Below, piece after piece: positions 1-7,546 of a stretch of 45,395 nucleotides of DNA. Numbering within the stretch: position 1 is the stretch's first letter; each line of letters opens with the position of its first letter. The position numbers were made by a program, and so were the translations under genes. The notes beneath the pieces were generated by a model. The model worked only from the letters and a program-made list of their open reading frames with translations. It did no database searches and was not told where the DNA came from. Origin of the DNA: Chloroflexota bacterium (GTDB taxonomy: Bacteria > Chloroflexota > Anaerolineae > Caldilineales > Caldilineaceae); assembly GCA_024277175.1 (NCBI GenBank), contig JAJRVT010000110.1:1-45395 (forward strand), in the 5' to 3' direction.

Positions 1-85
1 ACTCGCGAACAACCTGCTGCTTAAATGCCTGGCTATATCGCTTGACCGGTTCTTTAACTGCTTCTTTAAAGGGGCGGTTGTTCAT
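1..85 (-). CDS. Transposase-like protein, N-terminal fragment cut by window edge
   Basis: An ATG at 85 on the minus strand opens a frame of at least 28 codons that runs off the window. It starts MNNRPFKEAVKEPVK and continues RYSQAFKQQVVRE. A Tyr-Ser-x-x-Phe-Lys-x-x-Val-Val start is typical of the helix-turn-helix part of IS3/IS-family OrfA transposases. A strong GGAGGAG ribosome site lies just upstream of the ATG. Only the first residues are visible, so the family call is an inference and completeness is unknown. Confidence 0.5.
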   Translation of the reverse strand, partial: MNNRPFKEAVKEPVKRYSQAFKQQVVRE

Positions 86-143
86 GGTCTCCTCCGTCCT
101 GAATGGTCACTATGGTGTCAATTATATACAGGACGGGTCACCC

Positions 144-184
144 ATTGACCATTGATCATTAACAATTGCGAATTGACCATTGAT
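144..184. repeat. Short direct repeat pair, ATTGACCATTGAT
   Basis: The 13-mer ATTGACCATTGAT occurs at 144-156 and again at 172-184, separated by an AT-rich linker. It lies between the transposase-like start and the end of the amino-acid binding protein. It could be the edge of a small mobile or hairpin element. No function can be read from it. Confidence 0.5.
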
Positions 185-190
185 GCTTCC

Positions 191-1024
191 TCATTCCGGC
201 CAGATCTCCATCTCCCCACCCAGCGGCAGCACGATCATGGCGTCCGGCCCGGTGAACCAGCGATCATAGATTTCCTGATACGTTCCCGCCTTCCACAGGT
301 CCTGGAGCGCATAGTTCACCTGATCGCGCCATGCTGAATCGTTGTTGGGCACGCCGATCCCGAATTGCACCGGGTTATGCCCGCCCGGCAGCAATTCCAG
401 TTCAGGATCGCCGGCGGCCAGGGCCAGCATGGTGATGTTGTCCTCTGTGTAGCCTTCCACCGCGCCGTCGCGCAGGGCCTGCATGGCCGCCAGCTTGTCG
501 GTGAACTCGACGATCTCCGGTTCGGGCGCGCTGGCCGCCGCCGAGTATTCCCGCCACGAGGGGATGGCCGAACTGCCGGCGTTGGCGGCCACCTTGGCGC
601 CAAAGAGATCCTCGATGGCCTCATACTCGCCGGCGCGGATCAGAAAGGACTGATTGTCCCAGAAATAGGTGACGCTGAAGTCGATGGCGTCATCGCGCTG
701 GCGGGTGTGGTTCATGCTGGCGATGGACATGTCGACGCGCCCGTCCTGGAGGAAGCCGATGCGCGTGGTTCCGTCCACCACCACGAGTTCAGGCTCCACG
801 TCAAGCTGGGCGGCCATGGCGTTGGCCAGATCGATGTCAAAGCCGACCCACTCGCCGCTGTCATTCACAAAACTCAGGGGCGGGTTGTCGTTGCGCACGC
901 CGATGCGCACCACGCCTTCCTCCGCGACCCGGTCGGCGGTCGACTGCACGGGGATCGCCTGACAGGCGCTGAGCAGAAGGATGGCGAACAGAACAAGTGC
1001 GCCCAGGATAGTTCTTCGTTTCAT
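191..1024 (-). CDS. Polar amino-acid ABC transporter substrate-binding lipoprotein
   Basis: This 277-residue family 3 solute-binding protein is predicted to capture a polar amino acid outside the membrane and hand it to the two permeases encoded just upstream. It starts MKRRTILGALVLFAILLLSA and has a lipobox LSAC, so Cys would be lipidated. The body shows the usual order of this family: a GVRNDNPPLSF start, the pattern VGFDIDLANAMA, then DFSVTYFWDNQSFLIR and a C-terminal YQEIYDRWF. ATG 1024 is chosen over an in-frame TTG at 1045 because the lipoprotein signal begins there and AAAGGAA lies upstream. It is the last gene of the operon, and a hairpin repeat separates it from the permease. The substrate cannot be told from sequence. 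Confidence 0.9.
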   Translation of the reverse strand: MKRRTILGALVLFAILLLSACQAIPVQSTADRVAEEGVVRIGVRNDNPPLSFVNDSGEWVGFDIDLANAMAAQLDVEPELVVVDGTTRIGFLQDGRVDMSIASMNHTRQRDDAIDFSVTYFWDNQSFLIRAGEYEAIEDLFGAKVAANAGSSAIPSWREYSAAASAPEPEIVEFTDKLAAMQALRDGAVEGYTEDNITMLALAAGDPELELLPGGHNPVQFGIGVPNNDSAWRDQVNYALQDLWKAGTYQEIYDRWFTGPDAMIVLPLGGEMEIWPE

Positions 1025-1062
1025 GTCTCGTGTGTTTCCTTTCAAGAGATTGTGAAGTTAGA

Positions 1063-1134
1063 GACTGAGGGATTGGAGATTGGGACCCTCCGGTCGAGCG
1101 TCGATTTCCCAATCTCCAATCTCCCAATCTCATC
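1063..1134. repeat. Intergenic hairpin, family D (copy 1)
   Basis: The arms GATTGGAGATTGGGA (1071-1085) and TCCCAATCTCCAATC (1107-1121) are perfect inverted repeats. The loop contains GGTCGAGCGTC. A second copy lies at 40761-40825, where the loop carries the reverse complement GACGCTCGACC. It is the same element in the opposite orientation. It sits between a permease stop and the binding-protein start, where an mRNA hairpin could adjust the relative expression of the two. Confidence 0.85.
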
Positions 1135-1857
1135 TCAATAATTGGCCAGCGAATGAACCAGATCCCCGCGCTGTGTGCGCCGTTCCCAACGCCGGGCCAG
1201 ACGGGAGAGCGAAAAGGCGACGGTGAAATAGAGCAGGCCCACCGCCATGTAGAGCGACACCCAGTAGGGGGCGTTGGTGACGTCGCTGCCGAGGGTCACG
1301 CGGGCCACCGTCATCAGTTCGGCCACGCCCAGGATAATGACCACGGAGGTGTCCTTGAAGAGGCTGATGGCCTGGCCGGTGAACGCAGGCAGCATCACGC
1401 GCACGGCGTAGCGCAATTTGACGCGGCGGTGCGCGTGCCATGGGTTGCTGCCCATGGTGCGCGCCGACTCGACCAGTTCCACTGGCACGCTGCGCAGTCC
1501 GGCGCGCACGATTTCGGCCTGATAGGCTGCGCTGTAGAGCGTCAGGGCGATCAGGGCAGCGCCCCGGGGCGTGAGGCCCTGGCTGAAGCGCAAACCGCCG
1601 GCCACCTGGTAGATCAGCAACAGGAGCAACAGCAGCGGAATCCCGCGAAACACTTCCACGTAAAGCAGGCAGAGCCAACGCAGCGATCGCCAGCGGGATT
1701 CCGCGCCGTTGCCGATCAGGTTGGCGATCACGAAGCCCAGGCCCACGGCGAACATGGCCAGCAGAACGCTGAGCGTCAGCCCGCCGGGGCGCTGGCCGGG
1801 AAAGCCGAAGAGGAGGTTGGGCAGATTCTCGATCACAAACGTCAGTTGGTCAGCCAT
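1135..1857 (-). CDS. Amino-acid ABC transporter permease (HisM/GlnP type)
   Basis: This 240-residue inner-membrane permease of the polar amino-acid class has hydrophobic segments in the usual arrangement. Its cytoplasmic EAA-like coupling loop reads LVESARTMGSNPWHAHRRVK, followed by LPAFTGQAISLFKDTSV, which is very characteristic of this family. It would pair with the second permease encoded upstream to form the translocation channel. The start ATG at 1857 overlaps the last codons of that gene by 8 bp, indicating translational coupling. No ATPase gene of this system is in the window, so it must be supplied from elsewhere. Family assignment is firm; the substrate is unknown. Confidence 0.92.
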   Translation of the reverse strand: MADQLTFVIENLPNLLFGFPGQRPGGLTLSVLLAMFAVGLGFVIANLIGNGAESRWRSLRWLCLLYVEVFRGIPLLLLLLLIYQVAGGLRFSQGLTPRGAALIALTLYSAAYQAEIVRAGLRSVPVELVESARTMGSNPWHAHRRVKLRYAVRVMLPAFTGQAISLFKDTSVVIILGVAELMTVARVTLGSDVTNAPYWVSLYMAVGLLYFTVAFSLSRLARRWERRTQRGDLVHSLANY

Positions 1858-2614
1858 GGGCCACGCCCGCCCGCTGGATCGACGTCGTCCGTTTGGGCCG
1901 TCGATCCAGCCGCTGTTCGATCCAGCGCAGCAGCGCTGAAAAGATCAACGACAGCGTCAGGTAGATGACCGCCGCCAGCAGCAACAGTTCCACGGCCCGG
2001 AAGGTGCGCGTGATGGCCGTCTGCGTGCCCTGGAAGAGTTCGGGCACAGAGACGAACGCGGCCAGCGACGTATTCTTCATATTGTGAATGAGGCGGGTCG
2101 AGATAGCCGGAAAGGCGGCGCGCACCCCCTGGGGCAGCACAATCTTCCAGTAGGCCACGCCCGCGGACGCGCCCAGCGAGCGTGCAGCTTCGGTGTGCTC
2201 GCTGGCAATGGTCCCCACGCCGGCGCGAAAGAGTTCGGCCAGATAGGCGCTGGTATTGAGCGTCAGCGCCAGGATCACCGCCAGCCCATAGTAGGCCAGC
2301 GGCAGGCCGGTGAGATTGCTCAGTCTCTCCATTAGCGGGTTGTTGAAGAAGATCGCGGCCCGCGCCTCCGGAGGAAAGAGATTGGGCACGGCGAAAGCCC
2401 AAAAGATGATCAGCACCAGCGCTGGGATGTTGCGGTGGATCTCCACATAGACCGTCCCCAGCGTGCGCAGGGGCTTGCTGGACGACAGCCGGAACGTGCC
2501 CATCAGGATGCCAATGGCCAGCGACAGGACTGACGTGATCACGGTCAGCATGACCGTGTACCCAACCCCGCGGGCCAGCAAGTCGATGGTCTCGCCTGTG
2601 AGCCAGCCGCTCAT
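1850..2614 (-). CDS. Amino-acid ABC transporter permease (second subunit)
   Basis: This 254-residue polar amino-acid permease has five or so hydrophobic stretches. Its coupling loop TEAARSLGASAGVAYWKIVL is followed by LPQGVRAAFPAISTRLIHNM and KNTSLAAFVSVPELF. The conserved RTLGTVYVEIHRNIPALV segment after the first helices is typical. The start ATG at 2614 overlaps the stop of the methyltransferase gene (ATGA), and its own end overlaps the next permease. Methyltransferase, two permeases and binding protein therefore form one tight operon. The two permeases would form a heterodimer. Substrate specificity cannot be inferred. Confidence 0.92.
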   Translation of the reverse strand: MSGWLTGETIDLLARGVGYTVMLTVITSVLSLAIGILMGTFRLSSSKPLRTLGTVYVEIHRNIPALVLIIFWAFAVPNLFPPEARAAIFFNNPLMERLSNLTGLPLAYYGLAVILALTLNTSAYLAELFRAGVGTIASEHTEAARSLGASAGVAYWKIVLPQGVRAAFPAISTRLIHNMKNTSLAAFVSVPELFQGTQTAITRTFRAVELLLLAAVIYLTLSLIFSALLRWIEQRLDRRPKRTTSIQRAGVAHG

Positions 2615-3345
2615 GGCTTGCGACCGATCAGGATCATAGTGGGGCTATCGTCGCCAAGCGCAGTTCCGCTGTAATCGGCGAAACGTTCAATCGCCTGGAA
2701 GCCTGCATCCGCCAGGGTTCCGGCCAGTTCGTCGGCGGAAAAGAGGCGATAGCGCAAAAGGAACGTCCGCTCCGTCTGGGGCGAGACGACGCGAAACCGC
2801 TCCGTCACCACCGATGCGTCGGCATCAAAACTACGTTCGATATTCGTGTAGTCATTATCGTCACCAAAGCGCTCGGTGGTTTTCAACGCGCGCACGGCCG
2901 CGTCCCGCTGGGGCGTTTCCACCACAACGCCGCCGCCGTTGCGCAGGAACGAAAAGATGTTGTCCACCAGCGTGAGGTTGTCGCCATTTTCCCCGATCTG
3001 CCCCAGGGTGGTGAAGAGACAGATGGCGGCGTCGAATTCGCCGTCGTCCGCGAACGTTTCGCCGTCAGCGCAGACGAACCCGGCATTGACCCCCGCCGCG
3101 GCCGCCCGCTCCTGCGCCGCCGCGATCATGGCCGGAGAGGGGTCGATGCCCACGGCTGCGATCCCGCGCCGGGCCAGTTCGATGCAATGACGGCCAAAGC
3201 CGCAGCCCACATCCAGCACCCGCGCCTGCGCGTCCAGATCGAGATGGGCGAGCAGGAAATCGACTTCGCTGGCTGTGCGTTCAGGCGTCAGCAGCGGGTG
3301 GCGCAAAAACGGCGAGTCGTCCGCAAAGAAGTTCGGTGTTGGCAT
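2611..3345 (-). CDS. Class I SAM-dependent methyltransferase
   Basis: This 244-residue protein has the Rossmann motif I VLDVGCGFGRHCIELARRG near residue 45. It is followed by the acidic motif II VGIDPSPAMI and by a motif IV-like FDAAICLFTTLGQ. The later part resembles the small-molecule methyltransferase (Methyltransf_25/11) group. The ATG at 3345 is preferred; an upstream in-frame extension reaches into the hairpin repeat at 3373-3470 and is not protein-like. It leads the amino-acid transporter operon with a 4-bp overlap. This hints that it acts on an amino acid or derived metabolite, but the substrate is not visible. Confidence 0.85.
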   Translation of the reverse strand: MPTPNFFADDSPFLRHPLLTPERTASEVDFLLAHLDLDAQARVLDVGCGFGRHCIELARRGIAAVGIDPSPAMIAAAQERAAAAGVNAGFVCADGETFADDGEFDAAICLFTTLGQIGENGDNLTLVDNIFSFLRNGGGVVVETPQRDAAVRALKTTERFGDDNDYTNIERSFDADASVVTERFRVVSPQTERTFLLRYRLFSADELAGTLADAGFQAIERFADYSGTALGDDSPTMILIGRKP

Positions 3346-3372
3346 GGGTTGTCCTGATTCGTGACTACTTCC

Positions 3373-3470
3373 TGATAGACCGCGGATTGGGCGGATCGGG
3401 CGGATCAACGCAGATTTTTTTTAAAAAATCCGTGCAAATTAGCCCAATCCGCTCAATCCGCGGTCTATCA
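3373..3470. repeat. Intergenic palindrome, family A (copy 1)
   Basis: The outer arms TGATAGACCGCGGATTG (3373-3389) and CAATCCGCGGTCTATCA (3454-3470) are perfect inverted repeats. Between them are further GCGGATC blocks and an A/T core (ATTTTTTTTAAAAAAT). Related copies lie at 24651-24744, 25834-25926 and 34903-34993. It sits between the ends of two minus-strand transcription units. Both strands carry a TAG inside the outer arm. Confidence 0.9.
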
Positions 3471-3562
3471 AAACCAGTCTGAACAGTCTCTCTTTTCGAT
3501 TACGCCACTGGCGGCGCGTGCAGGTCCTCACTCACGGTGGGGAAATAGGTGTTGCGCTTTCT

Positions 3563-4462
3563 TCACAACGAATCGCGCACATCCAGCATGGGGATGTCCT
3601 TGCGCTCCAGTTCATTGAGCGCCTCGAAGGGCAGCACGGCGTCGGCCGCCTCCGCGGCCTCGGCCCAGGCGTCGAGCCACTCGCGGCTCATGCCATCTAC
3701 GTCGTCGATGACCCGCAGGCGATCGAAGTTGTAGGTCTCCTTGAGCATCTTCATCTCGGCGGCCACATGTTCGGGCGAGCGCTGGCGGAATTCGGTCCCG
3801 TGCACCGCGTCCCGGCACCATTCGCAGCCATAGGGGCAGCCGCGCGCGGTGGAGATCGTCAATGAGGCGTAGCCGCTGGATTGGCGCCACGTCTCCAGAT
3901 AGCGATCCATGTCGATCAGATCGCGGGCGGGCAGGGGCAGCTCATCCAGGTTGTCGATGGGACGTCGCGGCTGGCGCAGCACGGGCCGGCCGTCACTGTC
4001 CCGAAAGGCGATGCCCAGTTCATGGGCCAGCGTGGCAGGAGAAAGATCGTCGGCGTCCACCAGATCCAGCAGCGCCGCCAACGTCTGCTCCCCCTCGTGA
4101 TGGACGATGACATCCACCTGCGGATAGGCGAGATAGGCGCAGGGGTCTTTGGTCACCTCCGGCCCGCCGAGCACCACGGTCGCGCCGAAATCGCTGGCCA
4201 TCTGCGCCAGGGTCAACGCCATCTCCCGGGTGGGGATCAGCATGGAGACGCCCACGACATGGGGCGCTTCCGCCTCCAGCGCGCGTGCGAACGAAGATTC
4301 GTCCGCTTCGAACGTGCCGTCGAAGATGATGACCGTATGGCCCTGTTGGCGCACGTACGCGGCCAGATAGAGCAGACCCAGCGGAAAATAGGGGCTACTC
4401 GATGCCTGCTCTTCCGGGCTTTTGCTCAGGAAGAGGGGGTGACACAGCAATATTTTCGCCAT
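3563..4462 (-). CDS. Radical SAM protein with B12-binding-like domain, probably cut short by in-frame TGA
   Basis: This 299-residue protein starts MAKILLCHPLFLSKSPEE. Residues 1-130 resemble a cobalamin-binding fold (PLGLLYLAAYVRQQGHTV, then VVGVSMLIPTREM and VVLGGPEV), but the base-off DxHxxG signature is absent. The radical SAM cluster motif CxxxCxxC is seen in ARGCPYGCEWC near residue 215. Translation stops at TGA 3563-3565. The same frame stays open for 20 more codons (RKRNTYFPTVSEDLHAPPVA) to a TAA at 3500-3502, with strong G/C at third positions, so the last exon-like tail looks coding and a CGA-to-TGA change is likely. The ATG at 4462 is chosen because it begins the first beta strand. 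Substrate is unknown; a RiPP or lipid-modifying role is possible. Confidence 0.82.
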   Translation of the reverse strand: MAKILLCHPLFLSKSPEEQASSSPYFPLGLLYLAAYVRQQGHTVIIFDGTFEADESSFARALEAEAPHVVGVSMLIPTREMALTLAQMASDFGATVVLGGPEVTKDPCAYLAYPQVDVIVHHEGEQTLAALLDLVDADDLSPATLAHELGIAFRDSDGRPVLRQPRRPIDNLDELPLPARDLIDMDRYLETWRQSSGYASLTISTARGCPYGCEWCRDAVHGTEFRQRSPEHVAAEMKMLKETYNFDRLRVIDDVDGMSREWLDAWAEAAEAADAVLPFEALNELERKDIPMLDVRDSL

Positions 4463-4648
4463 AGCTAAGGGATGGTGGCTCGTTTCCAGGTTCGAATTTG
4501 CAGAAGTCGAGACTATGGTACAAGATTCATGGGTGCATTGTGACCTATAACAAAACCAATAAGATGTGGAATTGCTTACACAATCGGTGACGGCAGTTAG
4601 AGAGCCGATGGACAACGGGGCTATCTCACGCCCATTCGGGGGCAATGA

Positions 4649-6130
4649 TTGGACGCCAAAATACGCCTGGACGGATTGGGACCGGCTATCGTCAGCCTGA
4701 CCGTCAGCTTGATCGCCTATATGGGCCTGGTCGGGGTCTATGTCACCAACGGCACGTTGACCCACGCCGCGGTCCCCCAATCCATCGCCTGGATCGGCCT
4801 GGCCTTCGTCGCCTACCTGGGGATGGTGGTCTGGGGAGAGCGGGCGCGAAGGGTGGACATGCGCCTGATCTGGGCCGGTGCGGTTGTCTTTCGCCTGCTG
4901 TTGTTACTCACCACGCCCACCCTCTCCGATGACGTCTATCGCTATCTGTGGGACGGGTACGTGGCCAACAACGGCGTCAGCCCCTACGCCCTTCCCGTCG
5001 ATTCGCCACAACTGGACGCGTTGAATATTCCGCTCCGCTCCCTGGTCAACCATTCCTGGATGGCCAGCCCGTATTTGCCCGCCGCACAGTGGCTTTTCGC
5101 CGGCGTCACCGGCCTGGCCCCGTTACGCCCCCTTTCCATGCAGATCGCAATGGTCGCCATCGATCTGCTCAACGGCGCGCTGATCGTCGCCCTTCTGGCC
5201 GCGGCCAGGCTGCCGGGGCGGCGGGTCCTCATCTACCTGCTAAACCCCCTGGCCGTGGTCGAGAGCGCGCACGGCGCGCATGTGGACGTCTGGATGATCT
5301 TCCTGACCTTGTTGGCCGTCTGGCTGGCCTTGGGGCGGAGGACGGACAATGTCCGGCAGCCAGGTTTCTCGCAGCAGTTCGACGCTGTCGCGCGCGTGTG
5401 GCTTGCGCCCATCGCGTTAGGGATGGCTACGCTCACCAAGATTCTGCCGGTGCTGCTGTTGCCGGTCTTCTTCTGGCCATGGCGCTGGCGCAGGCTGGCG
5501 CTCTATGCCGTCATGGTGGGCGTTCCCATCGCGCTGGCCGGCTCGCGCGCAGGCTGGGGGCTGACCGGCCCGCTGGATGGACGCGGGTTCTTCGCGGCCT
5601 TGCGCATCTATGGCGATCAGTGGAATTTCAACAGCGGCCTCTTCCACTGGCTGGAAGCGGCGCTCGCCCAAAGCCGGGCGTTGAATCTGGACCCGGCCGG
5701 CGCCGGCCAGGCGGCCAAGGGGATCGTGGCGTTGTCGATGGCGGCGGTGCTGCTGGCGGTCTGGCTGCGGGCGCGTCACACCCATCAGACGCGCGCCCGC
5801 ACCCGGCTGATGGCCGTTCCGCTGATGGCCTACGTGCTGCTGGCCCCGACCATGCACCCCTGGTATTTGCTGCTTTTGCTGGCCTTCACACCCTTCCTCG
5901 CCCCGGGTGCAGATGAATGGCGGGGCGGCTGGTGGATAGTCGCTCCCTGGCTCTATCTCAGCGGCGCGCTCTTCCTTTCCTATCTCACCTACGTCAACCC
6001 GTTGGATCTGCGCGAGTTCGAATGGGTGCGTTGGGTCGAGTGGATCCCCACCCTGGCGCTGCTGCTGGCCTGCGGCGCGAGCTTTCTCCGTCGGAGTCTG
6101 CGTTCCCGGCGCAGGTCCGGAACGCGCTGA
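4649..6130 (+). CDS. Multi-pass membrane mannosyltransferase-like protein (GT87/DUF2029 type)
   Basis: This 493-residue integral membrane protein has about ten or more hydrophobic helices. After the third helix comes SDDVYRYLWDGYVANNG with VSPYALP. This acidic D-D motif and Asn/Ser-Pro-Tyr pattern are found in polyprenyl-phosphate-sugar-using GT-C glycosyltransferases (MptA/MptB, GT87, PIG-M-like). A later loop reads NFNSGLFHWLEA, and near the end LLAPTMHPWYLLLLL is also typical. It is expected to transfer mannose or a similar sugar on the outer membrane face. The start is a TTG at 4649, since a stop precedes it in frame; GGGGG lies upstream. It stands alone on the plus strand and converges with the response regulator. 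Confidence 0.78.
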   Translation: MDAKIRLDGLGPAIVSLTVSLIAYMGLVGVYVTNGTLTHAAVPQSIAWIGLAFVAYLGMVVWGERARRVDMRLIWAGAVVFRLLLLLTTPTLSDDVYRYLWDGYVANNGVSPYALPVDSPQLDALNIPLRSLVNHSWMASPYLPAAQWLFAGVTGLAPLRPLSMQIAMVAIDLLNGALIVALLAAARLPGRRVLIYLLNPLAVVESAHGAHVDVWMIFLTLLAVWLALGRRTDNVRQPGFSQQFDAVARVWLAPIALGMATLTKILPVLLLPVFFWPWRWRRLALYAVMVGVPIALAGSRAGWGLTGPLDGRGFFAALRIYGDQWNFNSGLFHWLEAALAQSRALNLDPAGAGQAAKGIVALSMAAVLLAVWLRARHTHQTRARTRLMAVPLMAYVLLAPTMHPWYLLLLLAFTPFLAPGADEWRGGWWIVAPWLYLSGALFLSYLTYVNPLDLREFEWVRWVEWIPTLALLLACGASFLRRSLRSRRRSGTR

Positions 6131-6177
6131 CTGCGTCTTTACAATTTTGAGAACTGAATGGTCATGAGAGAGGAAAG

Positions 6178-6200
6178 AAACCGGGGGCGTTGCCGGTTTT
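6178..6200 (+). terminator. Possible rho-independent terminator after the mannosyltransferase gene
   Basis: A short stem AAACCGG/CCGGTTT with an 8-nt loop is followed by only a few T residues. It lies between two converging genes, so it could stop the mannosyltransferase transcript. The T tract is weak. Confidence 0.35.
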
Positions 6201-6228
6201 GATAGGCGTTGCGCCGAACACACTCGGC

Positions 6229-6684
6229 TCAGGCCATGTACACCGTCGAAGTAAGTTGTGGACGCCCTCTGGACTCCGCTGCCACTGCCTTGACAATTTT
6301 TGGGCTTAGAAATCGGCGTCCCGCCATCACTTCCTGGATGGCGGTGAGCGCATCAGCGCCGATTGATGACTTGAGCACGTAGCCATGCGCGCCGGCGTCC
6401 AGGGCCTGTTGGACATAATCATTGCTGACATGCATGGAAAGCATGATGATGCGAGGAGAGGGGTCCTGATGGCGGATTCGCCGCGTGGCCTCGATGCCAT
6501 CCATCAGCGGCATGGAGATGTCCATAAAAACGATGTCAGGCGAGTGTTCGTGCGCGAGTTCGATCGCTTCTCGTCCGTTAGCCGCTTCGCCAACCACACG
6601 GAACCCATCCCTCGCCTCCAACAGCCGCCGCAGCCCCTTGCGCATCAGGGCGTGATCATCCGCTAACAAAATTTTTATCGGCAC
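6229..6684 (-). CDS. Response regulator receiver (NarL/FixJ type) lacking its HTH output domain
   Basis: This 151-residue protein starts at a GTG (VPIKILLADDHALMRKG) with AGGTG upstream. The receiver fold shows the acidic pair DD, the phospho-acceptor Asp in IVFMDISMPLMDG, the switch residue in IIMLSMHVS and the Lys in YVLKSS. After RRFLSPKIV the protein runs GRPQLTSTVYMA and ends. That is exactly where NarL-type proteins normally begin the LuxR helix-turn-helix (LTxREREVL). No HTH could be found in nearby frames. It is either a truncated regulator or a stand-alone receiver that works by protein contact. No histidine kinase is nearby. An upstream ATG at 6783 would add an unlikely N-terminus. 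Confidence 0.8.
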   Translation of the reverse strand: MPIKILLADDHALMRKGLRRLLEARDGFRVVGEAANGREAIELAHEHSPDIVFMDISMPLMDGIEATRRIRHQDPSPRIIMLSMHVSNDYVQQALDAGAHGYVLKSSIGADALTAIQEVMAGRRFLSPKIVKAVAAESRGRPQLTSTVYMA

Positions 6685-6834
6685 GTTGGGGAACACCTCG
6701 CATTTCCTTGTCGCAGAACGGATGGAAAGATGGATGAGGTTGAGAAAGAGATGGTCTTCAACGGCGGGCCATTCCACCGTCAAAAGTTATAAGCGCTACA
6801 AGTCAGGCAATTCCAGCACCTATCAGAAAAATAT

Positions 6835-7064
6835 CCGGGAGGAAGCTTTCGGGGTGACGCCCCCTCCCGGCCAGTTCAACCATACAGACGAAAATCCATC
6901 TCGACGATCGACTGCGCCTGCATGAAATTGACGACTCCTATGCCAAAGAAAGAGGCCGGGAGGAAGCTTTCGGGGTGACGCCCCCTCCCGGCCAGTTCAA
7001 CCACACGGACGAAAGTTCATCTCGGCAACCGATTTCCCCCGTATGAAGTTGACGACCAGTAGAC
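6835..7064. repeat. Two-copy 121-bp tandem repeat with conserved hairpin
   Basis: Copy 1 begins at 6835 and copy 2 at 6956; about 110 bp of each unit aligns. A 40-bp block (CCGGGAGGAAGCTTTC, then GGGGTGACGCCCCCTCCCGG) is identical in both and folds as a hairpin with CCGGGAGG/CCTCCCGG arms around GGGG/CCCC. The remainder is diverged. On the minus strand, both copies encode a peptide end of the form VVNF-x8-EM-x-FR-x2-G-stop. The block lies between the NHLP-like gene and the response regulator, both on the minus strand. Confidence 0.9.
6876..7004 (-). CDS. Possible 42-residue repeat-encoded peptide
   Basis: A GTG-started frame reads VVELAGRGRHPESFLP, then ASFFGIGVVNFMQAQS, then IVEMDFRLYG-stop. 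Because the repeat period (121) is not a multiple of three, each peptide starts in one repeat and ends in the next. Starts overlap the previous stop (GTGGTTGA in one copy, ATGGTTGA in the other). A third, shorter frame (6803-6883) repeats MVELAGRGRHPESFLP and then diverges. No convincing ribosome site is seen. The identical hairpin DNA is better conserved than the peptide-coding part, so the constraint may be on RNA or DNA structure rather than protein. Confidence 0.22.
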   Translation of the reverse strand: MVELAGRGRHPESFLPASFFGIGVVNFMQAQSIVEMDFRLYG

Positions 7065-7093
7065 CAGTAAAGATCTGTTCGCGCAATTGGCGA

Positions 7094-7483
7094 CTATAAA
7101 AGCTCAGAAGCAAACCGTAGTCGGGAAATCGTTGTACGTTCGATGGCTTTACCCGGTTGCGTTGGCGCTATGTCTATGGGACCGGTCTGCTGGAGTTGCG
7201 CTATCAACTGTTGTGCAAAATCAGCTAAAGACGCGGCTCGGATGGTATAGATGACTTCCAACTCGCGTGGCGACAAGTCAAACGAATAGCCATCATACCC
7301 TTCGACCACTGCTATTTGGGGAGACCGGAGCAATTTACGACGAAAACGCCGGTTCACGATTGCTGCGGACAATAGTCGATTCAAATCATCGCTACAATTG
7401 AAGTCGTCCGTCGGTTTGTTGCTATTCACTGCCTCCGGCAGATCGTACGGCGGCGTGTGCCACGGTAACGGTGCAAACTTCAT
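7094..7483 (-). CDS. NHLP-clan leader-like small protein (Os1348/nitrile-hydratase-leader type)
   Basis: This 129-residue protein carries a central domain of the form LNRLLSAAIVNRRFRRKLLR, SPQIAVVEGYDGYSFDLSPR, ELEVIYTIRAASLADFAQQL. The order (Leu-Leu, x-x-Phe-Arg-x-x-Leu-Leu, Pro, Gly-Tyr-x-Gly, Phe-x-Leu-Ser, Glu, Ile-Arg-Ala, Leu-x-x-Phe-Ala) is that of NHLP-clan proteins, some of which are RiPP leader peptides. There is no Gly-Gly cleavage site; the tail TQPGKAIERTTISRL has no Cys, so it may not be a precursor itself. The ATG at 7483 is preferred over 7486 and a GTG at 7492 because GAGGTG is correctly spaced before it. It is followed by the 121-bp repeats. Confidence 0.65.
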   Translation of the reverse strand: MKFAPLPWHTPPYDLPEAVNSNKPTDDFNCSDDLNRLLSAAIVNRRFRRKLLRSPQIAVVEGYDGYSFDLSPRELEVIYTIRAASLADFAQQLIAQLQQTGPIDIAPTQPGKAIERTTISRLRFASELL

Positions 7484-7546
7484 CATTTTCACCTCGCTGA
7501 AAGGACCTCAAACACTCGATTCCTGCTGGCGAAACAGCTACTATCT

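Noticed and set aside
365-1141. A long plus-strand open frame opposite the amino-acid binding-protein gene.
   Set aside because: It is antisense to a well-supported gene with normal codon pattern, is rich in His/Gly/Ala as mirror frames of GC-rich genes are, and shows no domain. Many similar long antisense frames across the window were dropped for the same reason.
4470-4520. GGTTCGAATTTGC, another T-loop-like sequence.
   Set aside because: No cloverleaf can be drawn around it.
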